From Candidatus Iainarchaeum sp. (GTDB lineage Archaea; Iainarchaeota; Iainarchaeia; Iainarchaeales; GCA-2688035), in assembly GCA_017610175.1 (NCBI GenBank), contig JAFCCO010000013.1:1-34389 (forward strand): a stretch of DNA of 34,389 bases, in the 5' to 3' direction. Every line of letters starts with the position of its first letter. Position 1 is the first letter of the stretch. The notes beneath the pieces are model-generated. The model was given only the letters and a program-made list of their open reading frames with translations, did not search any database and had not been told where the DNA came from. The position numbers and the translations under genes are program-made. Positions 7,497 through 15,708 of the stretch are shown in pieces.

Positions 7497-8276
7497 ATGC
7501 TTTTGAATAAAAAACGCAGGGAAAAGCTTGCTTTTGCGCTCCTTTTTCCGGTTCTGCTTGCGATTGGATACCTTTTGGTTACGGGGCTGAATTTCTTCAC
7601 CCCAAAACCGACTCTTCTTGCGCTGGGGGCAAACTTCTTCAAATTTCAAAACGTGCTGATTTACTATTTGGTTCACTCATGGTATCACCACCTTTTCTTC
7701 AACGCCGCGGTTTTGTTTGCGTTTGGCTACGTGATTTACGAAGTTCTTGGAAAAAAGCACTTTATCTCGCTGTTCTTTGTTTCAACCGTTGGTTCCGCAC
7801 TTGCTGCGGTCCTTATTTTTCCGGGCTATTCGTTTGTCGGGGCAAGTGCCGCCTCGAGCGCGTGGGTTGCTGTGGCCTTTGCGTCGCGTCCCAAGCAGGC
7901 GATTGCCGCACTCATTGCCTCATCAGTTCTTGTTTCAATTCTTCTTTCGCCGATTGCGGCACTAAGCTATGCGGCCTCGCTTGAATCCCTTTCGCAGGAA
8001 AGGGAAACGCTTGAGCTGGACTACAATGCCGCAATAATTGCAGGGGATGTGAACCGGGCACGGGCGGTCTATATAATGATTGAGAGAACCGAGCAGGTGA
8101 TTGAGAAAACAGTTGAGGAAGAGAAGAGCGCAAAGGGACTGGACATAAGCCACTTCATGCACGCAATTGGAGCGGTAATTGGCCTTGGCTATCTCCTTGT
8201 TTTCAGGAAGGCAGAGCTGATTAAGGGAATTGAGTCAGTGCACAACGTACTTGTGTTTATTGGAATAAAGCGGTGA
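7497..8276 (+). CDS. Rhomboid-family intramembrane serine protease
   Basis: This 259-residue multi-pass membrane protein has the rhomboid signature: His65 and Asn69 in WYHHLFFNA (oxyanion side), the catalytic motif GASA with Ser117, and His222 in HAIGAVIG as the catalytic base. Rhomboids cleave transmembrane substrates inside the bilayer. An insertion of about 50 charged residues (roughly 163-215) rich in Glu/Arg separates the fifth and sixth helices and is predicted to be helical. The ATG at 7497 follows the A/T-rich region downstream of the tRNA-Ser 5' end. It overlaps no neighbour and ends one base before the convergent DUF2391-like gene. Confidence 0.85.
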   Translation: MLLNKKRREKLAFALLFPVLLAIGYLLVTGLNFFTPKPTLLALGANFFKFQNVLIYYLVHSWYHHLFFNAAVLFAFGYVIYEVLGKKHFISLFFVSTVGSALAAVLIFPGYSFVGASAASSAWVAVAFASRPKQAIAALIASSVLVSILLSPIAALSYAASLESLSQERETLELDYNAAIIAGDVNRARAVYIMIERTEQVIEKTVEEEKSAKGLDISHFMHAIGAVIGLGYLLVFRKAELIKGIESVHNVLVFIGIKR

Positions 8277-8277
8277 A

Positions 8278-8961
8278 TCACTTCAGCATGTCTGCCGTGC
8301 CTGCCCCTATGTTTGCAAACAAGCCAACGAACAGCACAAGCCTTAGCGCCCAGCCTAAGCTGGTTACCTGCCCGCCGATTACCCCAAAAATGAACAGAAT
8401 CAATGCCGCTGTGGAGTATGAAACAATAATCAGTGAAAGGAGCCTGGTTGGGACAATGTTGAATATTTTTTGTGACTCAACTTCCTGGTATTTGGTGAAG
8501 TAAATAAGCAGTATGTCGAAAGTAAGTGTGATTGCAAGTATTACAATAACGCGGTATATGTCAAGGGCAAAGGCAAGCATCCAAACCTCTTCGGTTACGG
8601 CAAGCGGTGCGCTCAGGATTAGTGCCCCAACAATTTGCTGCGCAAGGTCGTCGAAAGCAAACTTGTCCGGGACAATTTTTGCCCTAACCTTTGCGAGAAT
8701 TGACTCCTGGCCCTTCTGAATCTTGTCAAGGTCTTCCTTAATGTCGTCAACGTCCTCTTTGATGTCGTCAACGTCTTCCTTTATTTCGTCAAAGTCTTTT
8801 CCGGCGTCAATAACCTGTTCCTTTATTTCGTCAACGTCCTTTCCCGAGTCAAGAACCTGCTCTTCAATCAGCTCAAGCTTGTCTCCACTCTCTTCAACCT
8901 CTTTGGAGATGTCCTCAACAATCTCGTCAATCTTCTTGGCTTTAAGTGTTTTCTTGGGCAT
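8278..8961 (-). CDS. DUF2391-like membrane protein with coiled-coil repeats
   Basis: This 227-residue protein has a long acidic helical N-terminal half (about residues 10-100) built from repeats of the type D-x-x-EIKEDVDDIK in 7- and 14-residue steps, a clear coiled coil. A C-terminal half with four hydrophobic segments resembles DUF2391-type membrane proteins (PDKFAFDDLAQQIVGA). The start is the ATG at 8961, with GGTGA just upstream, rather than a TTG at 9003. The DNA encoding the coil contains near-identical 21-bp units around 8736-8790. Function is unknown; the coil may mediate oligomerisation or reach a cytoplasmic partner. Confidence 0.65.
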   Translation of the reverse strand: MPKKTLKAKKIDEIVEDISKEVEESGDKLELIEEQVLDSGKDVDEIKEQVIDAGKDFDEIKEDVDDIKEDVDDIKEDLDKIQKGQESILAKVRAKIVPDKFAFDDLAQQIVGALILSAPLAVTEEVWMLAFALDIYRVIVILAITLTFDILLIYFTKYQEVESQKIFNIVPTRLLSLIIVSYSTAALILFIFGVIGGQVTSLGWALRLVLFVGLFANIGAGTADMLK

Positions 8962-9038
8962 TTGGCTCACCACTGCTGAATTAGCTGTTCTATTATTGTA
9001 CAAAAACCATTAAATTGGTTTGGAAGCCCAATCATTGC

Positions 9039-10661
9039 ATGAAACTGGCTATTGCGCAAATTGATACCGTTGCCGGTGCTTTGCAGGAAAACGGTAAAAA
9101 AATAGGGGAATTCATAGGCAAAGCCAAAAAGCAGGGCTGCAGCCTTGTAGTGTTTCCTGAAATGGTTTTGACTGGCTACCCAATCTGCGATTTGGTGTAC
9201 GAGCTTGATTTTCTTCGCGCAAACAAAAAGGAACTGGAGAGAATTGCTTCGGCCACAAAAGGAATTTCCGTGGTACTCGGTTTTATTGATTTTAATGAAA
9301 AAGAAAAGAGTGCGGACGGCAGCATAAAAAAATTCAATTCGGCTGCAATTATTTCCGATGGAAAAGTTGTTGGTACACAGGTAAAGTCACTGCTTCCGAC
9401 ATATGATGTGTTTGATGAGGCGCGCTTTTTTACCCCCGCAACCGAATGCGGTGTTTTTGAGGTTGAGGGCAAGAAAATTGGCCTTACAATCTGCGAGGAC
9501 ATTTGGGACGAGAATTACTCTGAGAAACCTGTTGACAAATTAATTAAGCAGGGCGCAGAAATTATTGTGAATATTTCAGCTTCCCCTTTCCACTTGGGCA
9601 AGTTTGCGGAGCGAAAAGCGCTTGCTGAAAGGCATTCATCCAAAGGGGTTTTGTTCATTTTTGCAAACAAGGTTGGTTCGCAGGACAATGGGAATGATAT
9701 TCTTGTGTTTGACGGAAACAGCATTGCCGCAAACGAAAAGGGAGAAGTCATTGCTGTCGGAAAGCAGTTTGCAGAAGACCTTGTTGTGTTTGACTTGAAT
9801 GACAAGCCTGCTGAACTTCCGGCATTTGATGAATCAAGGGAAATATTCGAGGCAATTGTTTTTGGGCTAAAGGGTTATGCCGCGAAATGTGGTTTTAAGA
9901 AAGCTGTTCTTGGGCTGAGCGGGGGAATTGATTCAGCCGTTGTTGCATGCATCGCCGCAAAGGCACTTGGGCCAGAGAATGTTCTTGGGGTTACCATGCC
10001 ATCAAAGTTCAGCAGTTCAGGAAGTGTTGATGACAGCAGAAAGCTTGCTGAAAATCTGGGGGTTGAATTCAAGGAGTGGCCGATTGAGGAAATTGTTAAA
10101 ATCAACCGCGAGAATTATGAGAAAACCTTTGGGGCAAACTTGGAGGGAACAGCTTCAGAGAATCCGCAGGCAAGGCTTCGCGGAAACACTTTGATGACAA
10201 TTTCAAACGCACAGGGAAGGCTATTGCTTAGCACCGGAAACAAGACCGAGCTTGCGCTTGGTTACTGCACACTGTACGGGGATATGGCCGGTGGGGTTGG
10301 GGTAATTGGGGATTTGAACAAAATGCAGGTTTACAAGATTGCAAACTACATTAACAAGGCAATGGGCAAGGCAGTTCCCGCAAGCACCATTGAAAAGGTT
10401 CCATCCGCGGAGCTTGCGCCAGGGCAGGAGGACCCGTTTGACTACGAAAAAGTCAGTCCCCTTGTTGACATGATTATTGAGGCAAAGTCGAAGGAAGAAA
10501 TTTTAAAGGCCGGCTTTGAAGAGGAACTTGTTGTGAAGTTAAAAAGGCTTGTTGACCTTTCGCAGTACAAGAGAAAGCAGGCCCCGCCGGTAATTCGCGT
10601 AACCAGAAAAGCGTTTGGTTCAGGCAGGGTTTGCCCGATTATCAATAAGTGGAAATGGTAA
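9039..10661 (+). CDS. nadE: Glutamine-dependent NAD+ synthetase
   Basis: This 540-residue two-domain enzyme converts deamido-NAD+ to NAD+ using glutamine and ATP. The N-terminal nitrilase-type glutaminase has its Glu41-Lys116-Cys152 triad (VVFPEMVLTGYP, KSLLPTYDVF, TICEDIWD). The C-terminal synthetase has the ATP-pyrophosphatase loop SGGIDS at 294-299 and the later STGNKTELALGYCTLYGD segment. The ATG at 9039 is chosen over a GTG/TTG-type start at 9015 because the nitrilase domain begins at once (KLAIAQIDT). Many archaeal NadE proteins are short, ammonia-using forms, so this long form is worth noting. It overlaps the following membrane-protein gene. Confidence 0.95.
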   Translation: MKLAIAQIDTVAGALQENGKKIGEFIGKAKKQGCSLVVFPEMVLTGYPICDLVYELDFLRANKKELERIASATKGISVVLGFIDFNEKEKSADGSIKKFNSAAIISDGKVVGTQVKSLLPTYDVFDEARFFTPATECGVFEVEGKKIGLTICEDIWDENYSEKPVDKLIKQGAEIIVNISASPFHLGKFAERKALAERHSSKGVLFIFANKVGSQDNGNDILVFDGNSIAANEKGEVIAVGKQFAEDLVVFDLNDKPAELPAFDESREIFEAIVFGLKGYAAKCGFKKAVLGLSGGIDSAVVACIAAKALGPENVLGVTMPSKFSSSGSVDDSRKLAENLGVEFKEWPIEEIVKINRENYEKTFGANLEGTASENPQARLRGNTLMTISNAQGRLLLSTGNKTELALGYCTLYGDMAGGVGVIGDLNKMQVYKIANYINKAMGKAVPASTIEKVPSAELAPGQEDPFDYEKVSPLVDMIIEAKSKEEILKAGFEEELVVKLKRLVDLSQYKRKQAPPVIRVTRKAFGSGRVCPIINKWKW

Positions 10662-11086
10662 TTTGCCAGGTGGTTTTGATTGTGATTGAGGCTTTGATGT
10701 TTACAATGTCCTGGGGTATAAAGATATTGCTTTACATCTCGATTTTAATCCTTTTTACCAAGCGAAAGAGTGACGTGGAAAAACTGAAGTTTATTGCACT
10801 GATTGCGCTGATTCACGTGATTTTATTTTTCCCGGTTGTTCCTGCCATACTAATTGACCCGTTGATTTTGATTGCACTGCTGCTTTTTCAGATTCCTCTT
10901 TGGATAAGCAGGGAAACGGCAATATTTATCTTGTTGGTAATCATTTTTTTGCCGGTCCAGCAGTTTTTCTGGATTTTTATGCTTACGCAGGTAATATATG
11001 TAATCATAATTGGCGGCCTCATATATGCCACGCTTTTTGAAAAAATACCTAAAAAAGAAGAAAGCGAAAAACCAGAAACTAATTGA
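10655..11086 (+). CDS. Membrane protein downstream of nadE
   Basis: This protein of about 143 residues is almost entirely hydrophobic, with four or five probable membrane helices and a short charged tail of Lys/Glu. Its start overlaps the end of nadE (ATG 10655; a GTG at 10649 is also possible), so it is probably translated by coupling. No family was recognised. Confidence 0.6.
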   Translation: MVICQVVLIVIEALMFTMSWGIKILLYISILILFTKRKSDVEKLKFIALIALIHVILFFPVVPAILIDPLILIALLLFQIPLWISRETAIFILLVIIFLPVQQFFWIFMLTQVIYVIIIGGLIYATLFEKIPKKEESEKPETN

Positions 11087-11093
11087 TTCAAAA

Positions 11094-11143
11094 GCGCCCC
11101 CTGGGGGCTTATTACTTTAAATCAGATGCCCCGGGCTTTTTTT
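11094..11143 (+). terminator. Hairpins and T-run after the nadE operon
   Basis: A GC-rich inverted repeat (gcccccTgggggc at 11096-11108) is followed by a second one (gccccgggc at 11128-11136) that runs straight into seven T. It lies between convergent genes. In archaea the T-run itself is the likely stop signal. Confidence 0.5.
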
Positions 11144-11250
11144 GGCTGAATTCTTTCTACTGAAATAGTATAGTGCAAGGTTGTTAATTCGGTTCGCTGT
11201 TTGGTAATTTTGGGAAAAATAGCTTTGATTTTATTGCAGTGGGGTGTTGG

Positions 11251-12210
11251 CTATTTGATGTATTTTAGGTATCCTTCGAAGAATTTTTTGTAGGTGTCTT
11301 TGTATTTTTTTAGGAATAGTCTTTCGAGGTTTTTTGTGTATCCCCTGTGAAAGTCTTGAAGGCATTTTATATATGAGTCTCTTTGTGTTTTTCTGATGAT
11401 AAATGGGGGGTAATTCTGGTTGATTAGTATTGTGTTTGATATGAATCTTCCCACCCTGCCGTTTCCGTCTTCAAATGGGTGTATTTTTTCAAACTTTCCG
11501 TGGAACAATGCAGAAACCTGTATAGGGTGCATGTTTTCAGCGTTTTTTTCATGCCATTTAATTAGCGCGGCCATCTCTTCCTCCACTTTTTCAGGGGGGG
11601 TTAGCTTAACATCGCTACCGGCAATATAATTTGGTATTTGTTTGTATCCTGTTCTTTCATCCATGTCTTTCATGAGAATTTTGTGCATTTTAATAATGTC
11701 TTTTTCATTTACGTCAAATTTTTTCTTTACAAGAGAATCCATGACCTTTCTGCTGTTTCTTGTTTCGTAAATTTCCCTGAGGTCCTTTCCCTCAATTGTG
11801 CGTTTTTCAAACATTACTATTGCAACGTCCTTGAGGGTAAGGGAATTGCCCTCTATAGCGTTGGATTCATAAGTAAAGTTTGCTATGAACCTGTCGAAAA
11901 CATCTTTAAGCTGTGGCTTGCTAAACCCCTTCAATGCTTTCCTGTAGTCAACCTTTATTTCTTCAACCTTGCGAATTTCTTCTTTACTGAAAATGGAGTC
12001 TGTCTTGTATTTTTTTAGAGCATATTCTGTAAAAGCCATTTTTTTCTTTGAATCAAAAAAATCAGCATATTTCTTTTTAAGCTTCTTTAAAGGTTCTTTC
12101 TTTTTGATAATCTTTTCAACAGAATTTACCTTTCCGTTGGGCAATCTAAAAGATTCTGCCAAGTAATAGTATTTCCTCTTTTTGATGGTCTTTTCTTTGA
12201 TGTAAACCAT
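11251..12210 (-). CDS. Fic-family protein (class II)
   Basis: This 319-residue protein has the Fic signature HPFEDGNGRVGR at residues 244-255. Fic enzymes usually transfer AMP from ATP to a Ser/Thr/Tyr of a target protein. The inhibitory motif (S/T)xxxE(G/N) is present upstream of the Fic core as SNAIEG (residues 116-121), which marks class II autoinhibited enzymes. The N-terminal 90 residues are very basic and may bind nucleic acid. No antitoxin-like gene adjoins it. A TATA box about 25 nt before the ATG suggests a leaderless transcript. The stop is TAG. Its target is unknown. Confidence 0.9.
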   Translation of the reverse strand: MVYIKEKTIKKRKYYYLAESFRLPNGKVNSVEKIIKKKEPLKKLKKKYADFFDSKKKMAFTEYALKKYKTDSIFSKEEIRKVEEIKVDYRKALKGFSKPQLKDVFDRFIANFTYESNAIEGNSLTLKDVAIVMFEKRTIEGKDLREIYETRNSRKVMDSLVKKKFDVNEKDIIKMHKILMKDMDERTGYKQIPNYIAGSDVKLTPPEKVEEEMAALIKWHEKNAENMHPIQVSALFHGKFEKIHPFEDGNGRVGRFISNTILINQNYPPFIIRKTQRDSYIKCLQDFHRGYTKNLERLFLKKYKDTYKKFFEGYLKYIK

Positions 12211-12230
12211 ACAATAATATTATCCCTACA

Positions 12231-12240
12231 AATATATAAA
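12231..12240 (-). promoter_or_regulatory. TATA box for the Fic gene
   Basis: On the minus strand the sequence reads tttatatatt, 21-30 nt before the ATG at 12210, the spacing expected for a leaderless archaeal transcript. Confidence 0.6.
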
Positions 12241-12363
12241 CATATGTTTATTGTAAGTATAATTCGCCCCTGGAAGAAAACCTCTAAAACAAGCCCCAAT
12301 GCCTTGTGATAATTACGGTTTAGAAAAATATAAACCCGCCTATAGCCTGAAAACTTGTTTATG

Positions 12364-12378
12364 GAAACCTTTTTACAT
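12364..12378 (+). promoter_or_regulatory. Repeated promoter-like box, copy 1
   Basis: The sequence gaaacctttttacat ends 21 nt before the ATG at 12400. It looks like a BRE (gaaac) plus TATA-like element. An identical 15-bp copy lies at 13099-13113. Confidence 0.5.
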
Positions 12379-12399
12379 GTTTTTTGCGGTGTTACTATA

Positions 12400-13080
12400 A
12401 TGAACTGCCCGAAGTGTGGTAACAAAATTATAACGTCGTTCAATTGCAAGTTTTGTCATAATGACTTTTGTTCTAATTCTTGTCGTTTTCCAGAGAATCA
12501 CAAATGTTGGGAGGCTGAAATGTTTAGGGTCTTTAGTTCTCTTGCAGTTAAACATAATTTGGGCACCTTGCGTGGGCCCCGTGAAGAAACAATACAAAAA
12601 TATTACCGTCCTTGGCTTGATCAATTGCGAGGTACAAAAAATTTATCAAAAGAACAATTAGAAAAAGCTTTTGTAAAACTCATCAGCGCAAATGAACAAC
12701 AAGAAGTTATTATTATTAAAAAAGAGCCAGAAAAAACAGTGTTGATGCCAGATGTGTTCTCAAACCAATTAATAGAAGAAAAAAAGAAAAGATTCACACG
12801 GATTGTTAGATTAGCGGCGGAAGTAAAAAAAGTTTCAATGCCTGAAGTCATATTCAATGAAACATTTTGCCCAAACCACAAAAATGAAATCGCACATATT
12901 CACTTGGAAGGTAAAGGAAAAATCTGTGTTCCAAAAAGAAGCTTACATATGATGAATTACTTGGATGTAGAAGACACTGCAGTTCATGAAGTCTGCCACC
13001 TTTTTGTAGAAAAACATGGATTGGAATTCAACAAAACAATGTCAGAAATAAAACAAGCAATTTGGAATAAATTACATTAA
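12400..13080 (+). CDS. AN1-like zinc finger plus HExxH metalloprotease-like protein
   Basis: This 226-residue protein has two parts. Residues 1-38 hold a cysteine-rich finger (C3, C6, C16, C19, C24, C28, H34, C36) close to the AN1 pattern, but with Cys where AN1 fingers usually have the first His. Residues about 130-226 end in HEVCH at 196-200 followed by His206 and Phe210, the HExxH-x5-H spacing of SprT/YgjP-like (WLM, DUF45) metallopeptidases. The ATG at 12400 is preferred to the upstream start at 12355 because the finger begins at once and a promoter-like box lies at the right distance. AN1 fingers can bind ubiquitin-like proteins in eukaryotes, and SprT-like proteases act on DNA-bound proteins; a protein quality-control or DNA-protein crosslink role is only inferred. 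Confidence 0.65.
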   Translation: MNCPKCGNKIITSFNCKFCHNDFCSNSCRFPENHKCWEAEMFRVFSSLAVKHNLGTLRGPREETIQKYYRPWLDQLRGTKNLSKEQLEKAFVKLISANEQQEVIIIKKEPEKTVLMPDVFSNQLIEEKKKRFTRIVRLAAEVKKVSMPEVIFNETFCPNHKNEIAHIHLEGKGKICVPKRSLHMMNYLDVEDTAVHEVCHLFVEKHGLEFNKTMSEIKQAIWNKLH

Positions 13081-13098
13081 CTGACAAACTAACTTTTC

Positions 13099-13113
13099 GA
13101 AACCTTTTTACAT
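13099..13113 (+). promoter_or_regulatory. Repeated promoter-like box, copy 2
   Basis: This is a 15-bp exact copy of 12364-12378. It lies 33 nt before a micro-ORF whose first codons also start with a CxxC motif, so the whole 5' region of the 12400 gene may have been duplicated and then truncated. Confidence 0.45.
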
Positions 13114-13146
13114 AGTTTTTTTAATGAAAAAGCACATACTGCTATA

Positions 13147-13230
13147 ATGTCTTATTGCACAAAATGCGACAAAGAAATTGAAAAGAAAGTGGGTGAACAA
13201 AAAGAAATACAGGAATTAAGCAGTAATTAG
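13147..13230 (+). CDS. Micro-ORF with CxxC, possible duplicate gene start
   Basis: This 27-residue frame begins MSYCTKCDKEIEKK. The CxxC near the start and the promoter-like box upstream resemble the start of the gene at 12400. It may be a truncated paralogue or a tiny zinc-binding peptide. No further domain follows before the TAG stop. Confidence 0.3.
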   Translation: MSYCTKCDKEIEKKVGEQKEIQELSSN

Positions 13231-13254
13231 TAGTGATGGTTGAATGGTTTTGTT

Positions 13255-13665
13255 ATGAGTTTTTTTGATAGAAAATGGGATTGTTCTATTCTTTATTTTG
13301 AATTCAAACACAAAGTCCCCTATCAAGAGTTTAAACACAAAGTTAGGGCAGTGGCGAACATTCCAATAGAAACAGGATTTTGTAAAAAAACTTATATGCT
13401 GAACTTACAAACGCCTGATAAAAAACAAATTGGTGCAATTGAAATTTGCTGTTTTGATGTCCAATTTTCGAAAAGAATAGGTTTTTTAGGGGATTTCACA
13501 AAAGCAATGGAAATGGGTATAACTACTTTTGGAAGAATTAGGGAAACTTTAGAAACGTTTGGTATAGAAGCAAGTTACACCCAAGAAAAAAGTTCAAACT
13601 TTAGAGCAAACGAAAAAGAATTTTCAATTATGTGCCTATCCCCATTTAAAAAAGATGAAGACTGA
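13255..13665 (+). CDS. Unrecognised soluble protein
   Basis: This 136-residue protein shows alternating beta strands and helices, with four cysteines spread through it and no signal peptide or membrane segment. The ATG at 13255 is chosen over a TTG/GTG-type start at 13240. Base composition matches the surrounding AT-rich island. No family was recognised. Confidence 0.5.
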   Translation: MSFFDRKWDCSILYFEFKHKVPYQEFKHKVRAVANIPIETGFCKKTYMLNLQTPDKKQIGAIEICCFDVQFSKRIGFLGDFTKAMEMGITTFGRIRETLETFGIEASYTQEKSSNFRANEKEFSIMCLSPFKKDED

Positions 13666-13729
13666 ATACTTACACATTACTCACGATGCGGAAGTTTAAG
13701 AATTGAAAATAACTGAGGGGTGATTTGAA

Positions 13730-13930
13730 ATGGTTGAGTATGAGTATCTTGTGAAAGGAACAGTGCAGGCAGGTATATTGAATCCATGGCCAGTCAATAA
13801 TGAAGGGGTTTTTGAGAAATTGACAGATGAGCTTAACAAATTAAGCACAGAGGGGTGGAAACTTATTGCAGTAATTCCTTCTGGAAACAATGATAGGGAA
13901 ATTTGTTATCTCAGAAGAGAAAAAAAGTGA
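13730..13930 (+). CDS. DUF4177-like small protein
   Basis: This 66-residue protein has the layout of DUF4177-like proteins: an N-terminal strand YEYLV, a helix with LTDELNKLSTEGWKLIAV (the LN-x-L-x-x-EGW core), and a final strand ending in a basic tail CYLRREKK. It is the first of a series of coupled genes; SD-like ggtgat lies 6 nt before its ATG. Function is unknown in this family. Confidence 0.65.
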   Translation: MVEYEYLVKGTVQAGILNPWPVNNEGVFEKLTDELNKLSTEGWKLIAVIPSGNNDREICYLRREKK

Positions 13931-13937
13931 TGATGGG

Positions 13938-14120
13938 ATGGAAATAAAGAAACAGGATATAATAATTCCTGCAGTTCTTGCAGGACTATCTCTCATAAGA
14001 AGCCCATATGGGATGTTGTCTCTTTCAGGTATTGTTGGTGCAATAGTCACATTTGTGGTGGTGTTCGGGGCTTTAAAACTTTGGGATTATGCATCCGAAA
14101 AAATGAAGAAAAAGAAGTGA
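13938..14120 (+). CDS. Small membrane protein
   Basis: This 60-residue protein has one long or two short hydrophobic segments (about residues 9-46) and a basic C-terminal tail of Lys. The ATG at 13938 is preferred to an in-frame start at 13890 inside the preceding gene. Its TGA stop lies in a gtgattt sequence that precedes the next ATG, so it is coupled to the transglutaminase-like gene. Confidence 0.5.
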   Translation: MEIKKQDIIIPAVLAGLSLIRSPYGMLSLSGIVGAIVTFVVVFGALKLWDYASEKMKKKK

Positions 14121-14126
14121 TTTGAA

Positions 14127-15707
14127 ATGGGTTCACGTAGACATTCGGGTGGAAGATATGATTTTGTTGATGACCCTGATGAAAGGGAAAAGAGGCTGTT
14201 GAATAAAAAGTTTGGAAAAAGCGCAAGGATTAGCAGTGGTTCCGGGACTAAAAAAAGGAGTGCTTCAAAACCAATTTACATTTCCCCTGAAGATAATTAT
14301 GAAGATATTTCAAGAAATGCTCAAATAGAAGAAAAAAGACAGGAAGCAAGAAGACAAGGCAAGCCTGATTATTGGGTTGAAAAAGCTCCACCAAAAAGAA
14401 AAATTACAGGTATAACACAAAAAGCCAGGAAAGCATTTAGGCAACTTAAGTGGTGGCTTGGAAGCAATACTAGTAACTATCGTTTCAGAACCTACTCTGC
14501 ATTAAAGAATCTCATCGGTTTTGTAGCACTATTGATTCTGACTTTAACTGTTTATGCAAATGTTGAAAGTTTGAATGAAAAACCATTTCTATTTTTAAGA
14601 ATTGGAAGTATTGCACTGGTTGCTCTTACAATCGGAAGCATCATCTTACTAAAAAGATTTTATGTCAATCTTAAATATGGCTACAAAGGCAGCAGAAATG
14701 CCATCAAACTATTGCTATTTTTGGCGCTGTTTATGTTAGCAATAGGAGTTTACGCCAATCAAGATACAGTCTTCCCAACACTGAAAGAGAAATACGAGAA
14801 TATCAATTTGGGCAAATTCAATCCGCTTATTTTTACTTACAAAACAGTTAGTGGAAAAGCAGAAGAAGTAACAGGGGGGGCACTTGGAAAAATTGAAAAT
14901 ATTCTAAATTGCCCGGAAGGATATGAATTAGTTGATGAAGATTGCATATCCTTATACATAACAAACCCTGTCGAAAAAGAGTTTGAGTATGTTGTCGATG
15001 GAAAATTAGATAAAATAAATTTTGAGTTATATGGTGGAATTAATGATTACTTGGCTGGAAAGCCTAAGTTTTACTATTGCCCCCCAGACTGTTCTCAAGA
15101 GGATTTTGAACTAAAAGTGATTAGTGAACCACAACAAAGTGAACAACTAGATAAACTAGTTGAATTAATTCAAAGTAAAGAAAGTGAGAGTGATGAACAA
15201 GCCAGAATTGCAATAAGTTTAGTTCAGAAAATAGATTATGATTGGGGTGCACTTGAAACTGGAACTTTAACTGGGCGATACCCTTATGAAGTTTTGTTTG
15301 ATGAACGAGGAGTTTGTGGAGAAAAAGCAAAACTTCTTGCATATCTGTTAAAAGAAATTGGTTACGGGGTTGTCCTTTTCAATTATTCTGATCACCAAGC
15401 AGTAGGAGTCAAATGTCCAAAACAATACAGCTTAAATGGCAGTGGATACTGCTTTATTGAAACAACAAGACCAACAATTCCAACAAATGATAAAGAAAAT
15501 TATGTTCTGTCTGGGCCATTGGGTAATCCAACTTCAATAACTCTTGTAAATGAGGGGGACTCCTTTGAGAGTATAAAAAAAGAATATGAAGATGCTAAAG
15601 AATGGAATAAAATTCGGGAGATGGGGTTCGTTCTTTCACAAACACAATACAATCGTTGGACATCTTTGGTTAACAAATATGGTATAGAAATTGATAAAGT
15701 GATTTGA
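14127..15707 (+). CDS. Membrane-anchored transglutaminase-like protein
   Basis: This 526-residue protein has a basic cytoplasmic N-terminal part (about 1-120), three membrane helices (about 130-148, 159-178 and 193-211), and a long outer part. The outer part ends in a transglutaminase-like core with Cys397 (GVCGEKA), His423 (SDHQAVG) and an acidic residue at 445 (FIETTRP). Such cysteine enzymes crosslink or hydrolyse amide bonds; many act on peptides or surface proteins. It is preceded by a DUF4177-like and a small membrane protein and followed by a short lipoprotein, all coupled. It probably acts at the cell surface. The substrate is unknown. Confidence 0.75.
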   Translation: MGSRRHSGGRYDFVDDPDEREKRLLNKKFGKSARISSGSGTKKRSASKPIYISPEDNYEDISRNAQIEEKRQEARRQGKPDYWVEKAPPKRKITGITQKARKAFRQLKWWLGSNTSNYRFRTYSALKNLIGFVALLILTLTVYANVESLNEKPFLFLRIGSIALVALTIGSIILLKRFYVNLKYGYKGSRNAIKLLLFLALFMLAIGVYANQDTVFPTLKEKYENINLGKFNPLIFTYKTVSGKAEEVTGGALGKIENILNCPEGYELVDEDCISLYITNPVEKEFEYVVDGKLDKINFELYGGINDYLAGKPKFYYCPPDCSQEDFELKVISEPQQSEQLDKLVELIQSKESESDEQARIAISLVQKIDYDWGALETGTLTGRYPYEVLFDERGVCGEKAKLLAYLLKEIGYGVVLFNYSDHQAVGVKCPKQYSLNGSGYCFIETTRPTIPTNDKENYVLSGPLGNPTSITLVNEGDSFESIKKEYEDAKEWNKIREMGFVLSQTQYNRWTSLVNKYGIEIDKVI

Positions 15708-15708
15708 A

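Noticed and set aside
11096..11108. Second attachment site for the tRNA-Asn island
   Set aside because: The match to the tRNA end is only 8 bp and lies in a GC palindrome typical of a terminator; it may be chance.
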